Positions 43,400 to 56,564 of a stretch of DNA of 64,000 nucleotides are shown one piece after another. Position numbers and translations under genes: made by a program. Source of the DNA: Prosopocoilus inquinatus (taxonomy: Eukaryota; Arthropoda; Insecta; Coleoptera; Lucanidae); the NCBI GenBank assembly GCA_036172665.1, contig CM069875.1, forward strand, positions 18,197,806-18,261,805, in the 5' to 3' direction. The notes beneath the pieces were generated by a model. That model did not search any database, was not told the origin of the DNA, and was given only the letters and a program-made list of their open reading frames with translations. Every line of letters begins with the position of its first letter. Within the stretch, counting starts at the first letter, position 1.

Positions 43400-45590
43400 T
43401 ATGCTAAATACCTCAATAAATAGAAATTTACTGTAGAATTTCCCATAACTTCTTTAGTTTTGATTGTAGGTTTGCCCTTTCCTCTTCCTGCCCATACTAT
43501 TATCCTCTACGACTAAATTTAAATATTCATGGCTAACCTTCGTCTAAAATTTCAAAAATCTTGTGGTATATCCCATAATAAAAATCGATTTAATAAAGCT
43601 GTCTTTCGAATGAATTCAAGGAAAAAAAAATTAGAACGTGGTGTGGAAACAGTATTCCCGAGGTATTAAAACAAATACATTATAAGCCTTTTTGTGTCGA
43701 TATGATTCCCCGCATGATCACATTTGAAAGAGCTATAAAAATATTAATTTTTTTGAATAATGTAGTCAGACAATGATGCAATTACGAACGAATTAGTTAT
43801 GTATGGAATTAATAAGATAATGTTCGATATAAGTATGCATAAGTGTGAAATTAAAACGCGTTAATATTATGAAGTTAATTTTTGAAAATATTGATGACCA
43901 AATAGAGTTAATTTGTCAACACTTTGATTCTAATGAACACTTACTTCAACAGCAATCATTTGAAATTTTAGTTTATGAAATATCGAGTGTTCGTAGTATT
44001 CTTATTCTTATTATGGTGAAGCTTGTATGTCTGTTTATAATAAATAATAAACACATTTTGGTGCTTGTAATTTGGTAAGTATTCTTACGGAATTTTGGGA
44101 AGCAGAACTGAAAAAATATCATCAGATTTGGTCTATCAGGTCTAGTTTCCGGAACACGACGTATTCAACTTAGTCTCTGAATAAATTACTGTTTTCGTAT
44201 AAACGTTCTATTTTCTTGTATATTATGACAAATATGACAATAGCCTGATTTACGTCACCGCATTTTTGATCAAGCATACGTTTGATTCATATAATACGAC
44301 ATGAAAAATTAAAAAGATGTGATTAAATACAGAATGTCCCAAGAGTGCGATCTAGGGCAGCATCTCACTAACTACTGAAGATACAAAACAAGTTTTAAGA
44401 TATTTTTGTTTTGAATTTTAGAGGTCTACAACATAAAATTATTTTCAACTATACTCAATATGTCGAAACAGTAGTGCTGTTTGTAAGTTTGCAATTTGAA
44501 TTGTAAAAATTCTACATATTTTCTGTACTCTGTAATTTGTAACCTAAATCTAACTTTTCTGGAGATTTAATTAAGGTTGTATCTCAAATATGTCGTTTGC
44601 AGCTACCTATCGCAAATTTTCTGACTAATGGGTAAGTTAGGATAGCATAAACAATACAACAAAAGAAATTATAGTTGAAATTACCATGTAATTTTTAAGC
44701 GTGCACTTAAACTTATTAAAACCATTATTAAATGTATTTTTATCGTTGCCGATATGGTTTATAACAATGGGTTGAATGGTAAAAACCGTTTTTAAGTTGG
44801 TGGCGCTGTATCTCAAAAAGCATACCTGATAGGGAAAACTGATTCCATTTTTGGAATTAGCACACCAAATATAGTCTAGTATTTTAGGCACCAGACAAAA
44901 AAAATGTAGGGCTGTGTTATTATATCTTCATTTTAAGATGTCCGAATAACCTGAATCACATTGTTATTTTAAAACTCAAAAAGTAATGAGTACTAGTAGC
45001 AGTAAGATTGGACTGAAACTTTATCTTATTAATTAAGGGCGCTTAAAAATAAAAAAGAACGGTAAACGTCACACAAGGCGAAGAGCACCGTAATTGGACA
45101 AATGATTAGTTTTTGAAATTTCGCAATAGCCAAGATCCAATGTTGAAAATCTTCCAGTGTCCATCGTAGCAGACTTGGAGCCTTATTTTCGAATTGAGGG
45201 AACAAACTCATAAGAGAACGTGTCGTCAAAATGACGATATACGTTTTTTCGCTGTATCTTTGCAGTTATGTCATAAAATTTTCATAAGTTAATCAAATCG
45301 ATACTTCGTATTCAACTTCGCGACAATATTCATTTTTCAAACAACAATTTGAGCTTAGTTATATGTATCAGATGTCGGATAATCTTAACCACCGATCACT
45401 GAAGTTGATCTTAACCTAAAAAATGCCAAGCAAAATCATGGGTAAAATAAATACAAGAAATCAACCTAACCACAAATGTAAATTATGTTTTATTTGTTTT
45501 CATTTTATACGTAACAGAGTAAACGTATGTAGTAACCCAAAATGACAAACTTATAGATTCTTTTATTAGTTTAACTTGAAGGCTTCCGCG
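43400..45590. other. Duplicated arm sequence without recognised gene
   Basis: Reverse counterpart of about 24840-27560. The frame at 44637-44891 (minus) is the shortened relative of 25551-25904. No recognised domains. Confidence 0.4.
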
Positions 45591-45607
45591 GCCGTCGTCC
45601 ATCGTTG

Positions 45608-45790
45608 AATTCCTGGCTTCCGGTTGGAACCGCGTCTCTCCTTGAATTCCTTCTGCTGCCGACGTTTCGTTCTCCATTGCAGAAGAACTTCTCAGAACAG
45701 TGTCAACAACCTGTGAGAAGCAGCAGCAAGACCAGCAGCAGCAGTAGCAGCACTAGCCCTGAGAAAGTTCTTCTGCAATGGATAACGACT
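45608..45790. mobile_element. Foldback repeat with decayed hammerhead (right arm)
   Basis: Counterpart of 24567-24803 with CTG/CAG-rich centre. On the minus strand, 45655-45700 keeps stem II GTTCT/AGAAC, GAAA and stem III ACGT plus C, but the first core motif is CTGAGAA, losing G8, so cleavage is not expected. The other half reads CTGAGAA as well and has lost GAAA. Confidence 0.6.
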
Positions 45791-48248
45791 GGATAACTAA
45801 TTGCGGTGATCTCCTAAAATTAAGTCCAAACACTAGATTTGAAAAGACAAAAGGCTATTAAATTATATATAAATTGTTTAAGAAATAATCGTGAAACATG
45901 TACTTGCATATCAATTGTTTTGCAAAAAATGAGTTTTATCTTTAAATAATCGTTTGAAGATGTAACTTTCAACCCCCCCACCTCTCATCCTCTAAGCGAA
46001 AACAACCCCAACTTTAGAAATTCAAATAGCAAAGTACTCCCCCCTCATTTAACAGCACTTTTTATGCTGAATACAATAAATAAAACTTTTTTAAAATCAG
46101 TTGATAAATAAAAATAAATAATTAACGGCTTCAGTATGCCTAATTTTTGCTATCTAATCGTTAAAACAAGTAACAATCACTGTACTATGTAATGTCAATA
46201 AATTCCATTTGATATTTAACAACTTGCAATTTTTTTTATCACTTATTACTAGAACCGTAACAATGCCTGCTCGAAAATACGGTCTTTAATGTCAATACAT
46301 TTTTCTGAATATCTTTTTAGCCGATTTTGAAAAAGTTTCAGTTTCATTAAGTTTAAAGTTGGATTTGCTGGCTCTTAGGGGTTGAGGCTGAGAATTACAT
46401 CTTCAAATGTAGATTTAAAAATAAAAATCAACCTGTCTGAGTATTTTTATGAAACCGTTTTCTTAACCATTTTATAGAACTTATCTATTACTTTTGGGAA
46501 ACAGTGTATAACTAACGACTGCTTTAGTTAATATAATTGATACATTAATGATGTGTTTTATTGACTTCTACATAACTCAAATTTTACTACCTTAGGGTTT
46601 TACTGTATTAGAGTATTAGGTATGTAATTAGACCTGTTTCTTTTACCAGAATTTGAAGTTCTTTCTCCAGAATTTGAAGTTCCAAACCGTCTAAATCGTG
46701 TGCAGTGATGAAAATTATATCTAAATTCGTGCATTGCGATTGCTCAGTATGGATTTGAACGGTTCAGAACTTGAAATTCTGTCGAAATTAACATACCTAA
46801 TATTCTTTATCATATTTAGTTTTATGCAGGATTCCTAGTACTTACCTAGGTATTATAAATTTCAATCTCCTTTCAAGAATTAAATTAACAGATCCTTACT
46901 TTTGAAATTTTCTGTATGCTGTTCTGTCACAGAAATATTCGATTGGGTTCTAATCTTCCCACATTACAATATCTTGTGCTGGGCTGGATTATATTCGGTT
47001 CTCTTCCTATATCTAAGCCAAAAACAAAACTCAATTGTTTTCTTCGTACAACTTCATGCATACAAAACTGCGTGTAAGATTTTGGGACATCAAAGAACCG
47101 TTTCAAAGCTCAAAAGTCCTACCGTACCTTGTAGAAACAACTACTCGTACTCCGAAGCGTCCTGAGCGCCTACCCTACTTTGTAGAGACAACTACAAGTG
47201 CTCCGCAGCGTAGATTTGTCATAAATTTACCGTTCAGAACTGATTCTTCGTCTGCTTTTGGTAGGGTAGGGACATGTAAAACGAAATTCTTAGTTTTTAT
47301 TCGTTACGTACCTACTGATAGACTGCAGCATAATACGGTATAAAGCAGTAAATTTATAAAATTATGCAGATCTTTTGTTTACCTACAGTGCGTTAATATA
47401 GTTTTTTTTTAGTTTCTAGTGTGGATACAGTATTTCATAATTAATACACTTTTATACAGTACATTAATAAAATATTATACATTTATATTGTTTTGAACTT
47501 ATTAATATAATAAATGTATTTAGTTTTCTCAGTTAAAAAAAATAAACTGTGCAGTTACAAAAACGTTCATGAAAAATAATCAATAATAATTATTTAAACT
47601 GTTATTGAAAAACGTAAAATATTTGAGTACAATACAATATTTTATACGTTAGTTTATTATACAGTGTTACCCTCGTATTATACTCTTAGATAAAACGTCT
47701 CTAACAACCCTGGCTCTAGGTGAGTCCAAAAAGTTAGATCTTAAACGATTATATTCCCTGAAAATAAAATTCACGCATATCAAAAATTGCGATCAATGCA
47801 CCTTGATTTTATGCATGAGTACAAGGGAACATGTCCAAGTTCAAATTAACTGAATCTTATAACATTTCTTATTCCCCAGATCGTGGGATCTGACATTCAG
47901 AATGATCTCATTTCCATCTTTCTTTGATTTCGTAAGCATCATGTTGTTGTCCGTGGAAATATATAAAGATGTATCCTATGGTACTGATAGATCCTGAGCA
48001 AAAGCGTTTTAAACGCATTTTTGGAGAATTTCCCTAGGCAATGAATTATGTGAATATAAACATATAAAATAGCGACATCTTACTATCGCTTTTTGACCTA
48101 ACATTGCAGTAGGATAGACAAATTGAAGCGGGATTTGCTCCTAATGAGTCCCCCATGCAAGGCGGCCATGCTTGCTGTCAAAGCATAATGAAAGATTTTA
48201 GAAAAATTTTGTGCAAATTGTTTTTGATTGCAGTGAGAACCTCGAGCA

Positions 48249-48297
48249 GCCTCTGGACAGCTGTTTCAGCCCTGCTTGGGGCTTCTTCAGCAGAAAC
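48249..48297 (-). ncRNA. Hammerhead ribozyme, type I (retrozyme 1, minus copy)
   Basis: Minus-strand sequence has stem I TCTG/CAGA, CTGAAGA (complement of 48284-48290), stem II AGCCC/GGGCT, GAAA, palindromic stem III ACAGCTGT, and C as cleavage base. Identical in core to the plus-strand copies. Confidence 0.75.
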
Positions 48298-48706
48298 GTA
48301 GCTCGACATTCCCACTGCAGACCAAAAACGACTTGCCCAATTTATTCGCAAATGCGATGTAAGAATGATGAACATATAAAATAGCGACATCTTACTATCG
48401 CTTTTTGACCCAAGCAGGGCTGAAACAGCTGTCCAGAGGCTGCTCGAGGTTCTCACTGCAATCAAAAACAATTTGCACAAAATTTTTCTAAAATCTTTCA
48501 TTATGCTTTGACAGCAAGCATGACCGCCTTGCATGGGGGACTCATTAGGAGCAAATCCCGCTTCAATTTGTCTATCCTACTGCAATGTTAGGTCAAAAAG
48601 CGATAGTAAGATGTCGCTATTTTATATGTTCATCATTCTTACATCGCATTTGCGAATAAGTTGGGCAAGTCGTTTTTGGTCTGCAGTGGGAATGTCGTTC
48701 TACGTT

Positions 48707-48750
48707 TCTGCTGAAGAAGCCCCAAGCAGGGCTGAAACAGCTGTCCAGAG
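48707..48750 (+). ncRNA. Hammerhead ribozyme, type I (retrozyme 1, plus copy)
   Basis: Stem I TCTG (48707-48710) pairs with CAGA (48746-48749). The core CTGAAGA is at 48711-48717 (position 7 is free in hammerheads). Stem II is AGCCC/GGGCT around CAAGCA. GAA is followed by stem III ACAG/CTGT and C48745 as the cleavage base. Every conserved core base is present. The tiny palindromic stem III is the type found in Penelope-like elements and retrozymes, which often act as dimers. Confidence 0.8.
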
Positions 48751-51006
48751 GCTGCTCGAGGTTCTCACTGCAATCAAAAACAATTTGCACAAAATTTTTC
48801 TATAATATGTGAATATAAATTAGATACAATTACCTATGGAATGGCTTCAGCTAGTTTCCTTTCTGTTTGTGGTTTACAAGAAATCAAAATTGATTATTAA
48901 ACAGTCTTTTCAGACGTTAGTCAAGCTAATGACTTCTGTGTTGATGATTTCCTTTCTGGAAGCGATTCCATTGAGAAAGTGGATAAAAGATACTATGCTT
49001 GTATCCTCACTTCTATAATCGGTTTGTTTTAATCTGAGGAAATAGTCTTCTGACAAACCTAAGGTACTAAAGGGTCTTCCTAATCATTCTTTTAATCATG
49101 TGTATTTTCCAGATCATGAAAGTACCAGAACTCTTGGAGTTTATTGGTCCCCTTTATCTGACAAACTGAAATACTGTGTCTTCTGAAGTAATTATATCAA
49201 ACTTCAATTAGGCGGTTTCTCAGATTCTTCAATGAATGCCTCTTTCTACGTTCGTAGCATAGATTTATTAGGAAACATCCAAATGTCATTGCTAATAGCA
49301 ATGTCCTAGGTATCACAACTCAAAACATCTGAGCAGTGTTTCTGAAGTTTCCTCGAGTAACACCACTGCTTCCTTGTACGTTCATATACTTGAGACAGAT
49401 GGGATAAACGACTTTTTAGAACGTACCGAAGAATGAAATTTGACTTTCTTTTGCTCCCTCAGTCAGCAGAGTGGGAACATAGAGAAGATTGATGAAAATT
49501 GTCAAAATTCTGCTAGCCTATTTGTACAATATAACTGTAAAAAAGTGAACACGTTTGTAAATGTGAAAAAATGTTAGTAATGGAACACAACTGCATGTAT
49601 GTATGAAGTTATGAGAGACGCAAATGTAGGTACTATAAAATCTAGAAGGTTTCAAAACTTAAACATACTACCGCCAGGTTTAATATTATTTCTTGCAGTA
49701 TTTCTTTCTATGGCAATATTCTCCATTATTTTAAACAAGTTAAACTATTTGAATTAAAATGCATAATCGAAGTACTCCGTTACAACTTACAGCGACAATT
49801 TAGTTTCTTTTAGGTGATTGTATAAATATTTAGTAATGAGAAGGACTATTTACCGTGCGTTTACGTTCCCCTAACCATTCACCCAACTTTACAAACGCAC
49901 CCTAGCGGTTTAAGACTGGAGCTATGCGCACACAATCTTATCAAAATTATACATATAAGCACATAAGTTATTTTATTAATGTTAATTTCGACTTCGTATA
50001 CCTTTAGTGTGACTCCATTGTCCTCTGTTGGATAAGAACTGTTGTAATACATGAACAGGGAACAAACAATATACCATGAGTTTTCATTTGTATACATAGT
50101 AACTGTGTAAACTTTTCTAATAAAGAAAATGTTAACGCATTGCGTACGTGTAGTTATTTGTCTATAGATTGCATTAAAACAATACATTGACATATGTATA
50201 AAAGTATACACAGTTGCTATGTTTAGAAATAAAAAGAAACTCATGGTATAGCGCACATCGATTACCCACCCAAATTCGTATGCATCAGCTGCTATTGACC
50301 ACATATAGTATTTTATTTCTACCTTCTTAGTAAATGACATTTTATAGGTCAATTTTGTTGTTTATGTTTACCAAGAAATCGGCAAATTACTGGAACAGAC
50401 CTCAAAAATTTTACAGGCTTGTAGAAAAGCAGATTGTCTGTTTACATCACTATGACTACGTTTAGCTAGAAATAACGCCTTCGATAAAAAACGTCCCCAT
50501 AAAAAAATTAAAGTATATTAATTAAAAGTCGCCATGTGAAGGTGAAAAGTTTGTATGCGACACGCTTTGCAATTAATCTTTACTAGGCTCACTCGATTAT
50601 TACCAGCTCGCCCGTAAACATTAATTTTAAGGCATCTAACCTTTGATTGTCCCAACCTGAGGATACTTAATAAATAAATAAATTATTTTTTGATATTATC
50701 CGTGAAATCAAAATAAATTAGCCAATTGGTGTAAAATCTTAAACCTCAATCCCATTTCTTGACCTTGAAGGGATCCTTAGAGTTGTAGGAAAGTTAGTAA
50801 TTTACACCCTGAAAAATGCTAAGTTTGTTAACATTCAAATCGGTGAACGGCTATTTAGGACGAACGGCTCTTTAGGACGTGTTATTTCAAAAACATGTCT
50901 TTTGCCTTCTAAAATATTCACACAAGAAGATAGCTACTAATAAAAAGTGTACTTTAGTGTTATGTTTATTGAAGCGTTTCAACGTGAAACCATATTAGAA
51001 TCTTTA

Positions 51007-51452
51007 AATCAGATTCATACCACTGCATGTAACAGGCATGGATAGGTGAGGCAAGAGAAAAAACTTTATTTCTGATTTCTCAAAAAAATTTATTTTTTAT
51101 AATAATTTTTGTTGTATTTGAAAATATTAATTCTCGTCTTACTTTTCCTGCATGTAGTCATTTAACACTTACATTCACACATTTTTGAAAATTTCTATTT
51201 CATGTTAAACTTTCGAATCTTTTCAGCATATCGCAAGGAAACATCCCCACACCAATAACACTGAGCTAGGTACACGTTTTGAGGAAGCGTTAACTTATTT
51301 TTATTACTGATAACGCAAAACGAGAATAAGTTAAGCATGAAATGGAAATTACAAACAAGTCAAAATTATTATAAAGAATAAAATTTTCTCAGATCTCAGC
51401 TATAAAAAAAGTTTTTCCTCTTGTATCACCTATCCATGGGCACACTGTATAT
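51007..51452. mobile_element. Palindromic MITE, ~440 bp (right arm copy)
   Basis: Reverse counterpart of 10856-11292 with the same CATGGATAGGTGA ends. Confidence 0.65.
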
Positions 51453-51574
51453 TTCACAATAATTTTTATAAATTAAAACAATCGTTTCTAGTTTTTCTTA
51501 GTTTCAAAAGAATTAAACTTTGACAAAAATGTCTAATACGTTAGTCCAAGCATTTATTTCATAATAAAATTATG

Positions 51575-52176
51575 AACAGATAAAATAGCGACATCTTACT
51601 ATCACTTTTTGACCTGACATTGCAGTAGGATAGACAAATTGAAGCGGGATTTGCTCCTAATAAGTCCCCCATGCAAGGCGGCCATGCTTGCTGTCAAAGC
51701 ATAATGAAAGTTTTTAGAAAAATTTTGTGCAAATCGTTTTTGATTGCAGTGAAAACCTCGAACAGCCTCTGGACAGCTGTTTGAGCCCTGCTCGGGCCTT
51801 CTTCAGCAGAGACGTAGCTCGACATTCCCACTGCAGACCAAAAACGACTTGCCCAATTTATTCGCAATGCTTGCTGTCAAAGCTTTGACAGCAAGCATGG
51901 CCGCCTTGCATGGGGGACTTATTAGGAGCAAATCCCGCTTCAATTTGTCTATCCTACTGCAATGTCAGGTCAAAAAGCGATAGTAAGATGTCGCTCTTTT
52001 ATCTGTTCATCATTCTTACATCGTAATTGCGAATAAGTTGGGAAGTCGTTTTTGGTCTGCAGTGGGAATGTCGAGCTACGTCTCTGCTGAAGAAGCCCCA
52101 AGCAGGGCTGAAACAGCTGTCCAGAGGCTGCTCGAGGTTTTCACTGCAATCAAAAACGATTTGCACAAATTTTTTC
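51575..52176. mobile_element. Retrozyme-like element 2, perfectly inverted centre
   Basis: 602 bp flanked by a 13-bp duplication TAATAAAATTATG (51562-51574, 52177-52189). Two oppositely oriented copies meet at a palindrome centred on AAGCTT near 51883. The plus half has an intact hammerhead at 52083-52125. The minus half (~51767-51817) has lost the G of GAAA (now CAAA). The left arm keeps the unoccupied 13-bp target at 10580-10592. Confidence 0.78.
52083..52125 (+). ncRNA. Hammerhead ribozyme, type I (retrozyme 2)
   Basis: TCTG (52083-52086) pairs with CAGA (52122-52125). CTGAAGA is at 52087-52093, stem II AGCCC/GGGCT (52094-52098/52105-52109), GAA 52110-52112, stem III ACAG/CTGT, cleavage after C52121. 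All required core bases are present. Confidence 0.8.
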
Positions 52177-52189
52177 TAATAAAATTATG

Positions 52190-53640
52190 CGTTTATAGTG
52201 TATTTTTCTTGATAGACGATAAATGCGAAGTTGTAAAAGACAGTCGCTCTCCTATTAGTCAGTTATTCGCGTTGTTTTTTTTTTTATTTTATTATAAGAT
52301 AGCAACTAGTTAGTAACGATGGGGGTCAAAAAATGGCATTTAAAAATTACTTTACCAAAAAAAGCTGATAAAAATGAAAACAACCAATGACTTTTTTTCC
52401 GTATTTTTCGATTTATTTAGTTTTTTATTCGAGAGGCGAGCTAAATTCAAACTATTACGTATTACATACTATAACGGTTATTTTAAAAGGTAGCATGCTG
52501 AAATTTGGAAGAAGTATTTATTCTGTATTTTCAAAACATTTACTAATTTTAATTATCGAATTACCATTGGCAAAGACTGAGTTTTATCCAAGAACTGAAC
52601 AATTACACGATTATTTTTTAATGGAACAACCTGTGTAAACTTACGTGTCCCTTTGTCTACAATTAAAATAATTGTTTCTAAAGGAAACCAAAGCTTAAAG
52701 TTAATCCAAATTAAAAGCAAATTATAGAGACATTTTATTCTAACTAAGCATAATCGACCTCGATAATAAATTGAGATAATCATGGAAGAATATTACATGA
52801 TAGAGATTGATTATTTATTTAATTTATGTTACATTCATAATACAACGCCTTAATTAATTTGAACAGTATTTACAAAATATAAACAAAACCACATGGAATG
52901 AATAACAAGCAGGTGCAATTTGGGAATTTATTAGATTTTAATACTTCATTTAACCAGATTTACCATAAAAAAAAACAAATAATTTAGGCATTTTATTTCA
53001 CCACCCTCTTTAAGCTTTCTTTAGAAAGCGTGTATGTTAAACAATGGGCCCATTCTTGAAATGTTTTCAACAAAATTCTGAAACCATCTTGAGTGATTTT
53101 GATATTACTGCGGTGACCTTCAGAGAAATGCTAGTAACTTCTAAACAATATTGAGCTGAAAGAGATTTGAGCCTGCGGAGAACTTCTTTCTATCTTGATT
53201 TGATCTTGAAATTACTGAGGTGAAATTGCTCCGTTGCGCTGTAAAACAGAGTTTCGAAAGCTATGTAAAGGCTCCCCTATACTAATTTTGGGAAAAATCT
53301 GAAATTTTTTAACTTTAATTAATATAAAACATATTGAATTACATATATAGAACTACCTTTTCTGTACCTCATTAAGTTTTAAGACTTATTAAAAGAGTAA
53401 GTTATTTAAAACCTTATATAACAAATATTCAGCCCAGCGAGCATTTTTAACATGTAAACATACTCTACACTATTGTATTCTAATCTCTATTAAATGTTAA
53501 TCCAAGAAACACAGGCAGCAAGCTACACACTTATCCTCTTTCCCATGCAAATACTCTACATTACTCTACTCTCGGTGGCATTTCATAGCTTTTACCCAGG
53601 TTATTCAATTTGTTTATCTGACGTTTCATCAGGGACTCAT
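52190..53640. other. Duplicated arm sequence without recognised gene
   Basis: Reverse counterpart of 9126-10580. Contains only short unrecognised frames. Confidence 0.45.
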
Positions 53641-54142
53641 TGTTTAAGCGGCGCGTTATGGAGTCCAGGAAATCGTTGATCCGGAAGATGATCCACCATG
53701 TGCACTTATTGTTTATTTGAAAGAAACGCTGACGGCTATTTACAACATTTATTTACAAAAGCTTTTCCTAACACAAACTACAAACAATTATAATAACATT
53801 TAATCCAGGTTTTAATACTTAGCTGATACGAAAGTTTCACGCATTGAATTCGCGACCCGAAAACCCTTTATTTTCGAATGCCTCCTTTTGGCTTGTGTTG
53901 AGCAATTTAAAACTTTTGATTCAGTAATTACAATGTGGGGGAACGATGAAACTATTGGTTGTTGCTAATGACTAAACCGGTGATTGGTTGGGCTTGATAA
54001 TTTAGAGAGTGAATTAGAGAAATTTTACTAATATATTTTCCTGGAATCCTGAAGCCGGGAAAAACCATGTCTTATAGCCGTTTGCACCATGTCTAGTTAA
54101 AAATTAAACCAGGTTTAACAGTAAACTCAGTTTGCACCGCGC

Positions 54143-54245
54143 CTTAAACCGTAGTTAAAAACTCGCTAAACCAACTCAATTTAATGCTCCTTCCGTGATG
54201 GTTTAACGTTGAGTTGTTTAGCGAGTTTTTAACTACGGTTTAAGG
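54143..54245. repeat. Subterminal hairpin of the Harbinger-like element
   Basis: CCTTAAACCGTAGTTAAAAA...CCAACTCAA pairs with its complement at 54209-54245 over about 38 bp, with a short loop. Only at the left end; possibly a small nested MITE. Confidence 0.7.
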
Positions 54246-54249
54246 GTCT

Positions 54250-56560
54250 ATTCAAATGCTGAAACCATCTCCTGTGCGGGTGGTAACTAATTTACTTCTT
54301 GTTCCTATGTTTCATAACTTATCTATTAATTAATGATATTACGGGATTAAGAAAGAGTTCGAGAATAGTGCCACATAGCATTATCAACCAATAATTATCA
54401 AACTAAAGAATAACAGCGCGTTAAAAATTTTAAAAAATGATTAGTTTTCTCTTTATTTCATACTTCAAAAGATTAATTAATCGAAAAAAGCTTCTTGTAG
54501 CACCAATCTATAGACTTTCATCTACATGTCTGATATTTAAAAGAAACAAAATTCGAACTAGAAATAAAATAATTAGAGAAATAAACAGCGCTATTTTGAG
54601 CGTAATTTTCAGTAAGGAGATACCGACATCTGTGTATCCGACTAAGAACTTCAGTAGGCTCCGCCTTCTTCCCCAAGTGCTTGGAAAACCTGCGTAAATT
54701 TTTTCAAGTTTTCTAGGAATTATCGTATTCGAATACTTCAAGTGTGTTCGGTAAAAAAAGTGTCATATTTCATAGTTTAAAAGGAGTTTAGTTGAGTTTA
54801 TATGCATCTTGGCATTAAAATTTGTGTCCACAAAATATTTAGTAATTTTATAATGGGTAATTTAAAAGAACATAAAAATAAAAACTATTTTTAAGTGGGA
54901 AAAGGAAAAGTTCAAAAATACGACTTCAACAGTATGTATTAATTTTTTTTTAATTTACACCAACTTTTGAAAAGGTCACCTGAAGGGATATTAAATCTGA
55001 ATTAAATTTTACAACAAAATTTAAATTAAAATGTATGCAAAAATTTTGTAATCAAATACAGGAGTCCGTTTATATGAATTTCCCATAAAAACAAATTTTA
55101 GTAAAAGCTGGTGAGAATTTTTGTAGTAAATGCGCGCACGAATCGTGCGAACTGATTGTTGTAATACCAAACGTAGCATCGTTTATGTCTTTCATTTCAT
55201 ATAAAATTCATAGAAGTCACAGAAAAAAACTTTACGAAGTATATGGTGAAAAATAGGTTTTCGTATATTGCTGATGTGATTTTTAACAATGAAAGTATTA
55301 ATGTTTTTTTTTAAATAATTGTCAGGTGGGCTTCATACGTGCCTTATTGACGAATAATTTAATTTCAAGCCTCATTTAAATAGTGATCATAAAAAATATA
55401 CAAAAAGGTGAATTCAATTTTAGTATTTCATTTTTGACTGTTTTAGCATGACTTTCTTATTTGAATAATTATTTCATATATACCGTGATTCGGACATCCG
55501 GATATTTTCAGGGCGAACAGAACATTAAAAAATTACCTTTTCCTATGGTTTTTTTTTTGAAAAATAAAAAATAAGAAATTAGAAATATTGTCGGGTATTA
55601 ACAATTAACATTACCTAATATTTAAAAAAAGTCCTGTTTATCGGAATGCAATAAGAGAATCTTTTTGTGCCAAATATTCCAAAGAATATTTTCTTCACAA
55701 ATTTGTTATGGAGTATGTACAAATCAAAAGTTAGGAATAAAACACTGAAAGTTAGCCCTACAAACTACCCCTTGAAAAGGACAAAGGACCTGTCAAAAAG
55801 CTGTATAATATGCCGTTAATGCGCAGTTAGGTGCCTTATATCCGTGTTTAAAATATTCGTCTGATATCTTAAAAGACCTAGAAGATATTGCCAAAAAAAC
55901 GTAATTTTCCACCCGTTTTTCAAGGTTTATAACTTTAAGAGCTTATAACTCCTTTATTATTCTCTTTTGGAAAAAAAAAGGTGAGCAGACTTTCAAGTTC
56001 TGAACTGTCTAAATCATGCACAGTGATGAAATTCTATCTAAATTCACACATTACGCTTGCTCAGTATGGATTTGAAAAAGAAACGAACCTTTTATTTCTT
56101 GATGTTCTATTCACTCTGAAAATATCGGGAGACGTTTCTGAATTACGGTGTACAGCTGCCGTAGTATCTTTTATTAAACTTAATTTTTTTTAATATTTAC
56201 CACCCAAACTTCAAAATGAATTTTGTAGTGCTACTAAAACTACTAACAATAGAATATAAAACATAGTAATAATACGTATTCTTCTCTATTCATTATTAGG
56301 CCCGCTTCTCTTTCGTAATTAATTATATGCTATAATCATTGCATTCAGAATTTACAAATTTCTATAATGTGTGATATAAAAATCTACGCATAGACAAATT
56401 TCGTACTGTAGTGTAATTTTACTCTCTTTATTTCTTATAGTTCAGGATTTTTTTTATGATGAGTCGATGGTAGCTTTGCATATTACTAATCTATATTAAA
56501 TTTACATTATTTTAATATTATATATATTTGCATATTTAATCCGTACTTTTGATTACACTT
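54250..56560. other. Interior of DNA transposon, no recognised gene
   Basis: The frame at 54437-54697 (86 codons) is unrecognised. 55995-56090 is a fragment of the dispersed repeat also seen at 21235-21330 and 46670-46790. A transposase would be expected here but none is visible. Confidence 0.4.
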
Positions 56561-56564
56561 GCAG

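Larger units (their letters stand above)
48062..48805. mobile_element. Retrozyme-like element with inverted and tandem hammerhead monomers
   Basis: 744 bp flanked by an exact 14-bp duplication TATGTGAATATAAA (48048-48061, 48806-48819). The left part (to ~48412) is a minus-oriented copy. The rest is plus-oriented and more than one monomer long: the same cleavage site recurs at 48433/48434 and 48745/48746, so the monomer is 312 nt. Hammerhead-delimited tandem monomers plus target duplications define retrozymes, non-autonomous retroelements that move through circular RNA. The inverted left part is unusual. No protein is encoded. Confidence 0.75.
46890..49450 (+). pseudogene. Old degenerate BEL/Pao pol (right arm copy)
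   Basis: Plus-strand counterpart of 19560-21020, more complete. 47070-47260 reads FWDIKEP, then two tandem copies of an LPY[LF]VETTT segment and RRFVINLPFRTDSS, the conserved stretch before BEL RT. 48825-49020 reads the RT region (TITYGMASASFLSVC; NDFCVDDFLSGSDSIEKV in shifted frames). 49120-49180 reads STRTLGVYWSPLSDKLKY. Several shifts and stops break it, and a retrozyme is inserted at 48062-48805 just before the RT motif. Confidence 0.75.

Noticed and set aside
48533..48805. 90-codon frames inside the retrozyme elements (also 48178-48534 minus and 52038-52313)
   Set aside because: They run across hammerhead stems and across the inverted junction; noncoding RNA explains the conservation better.
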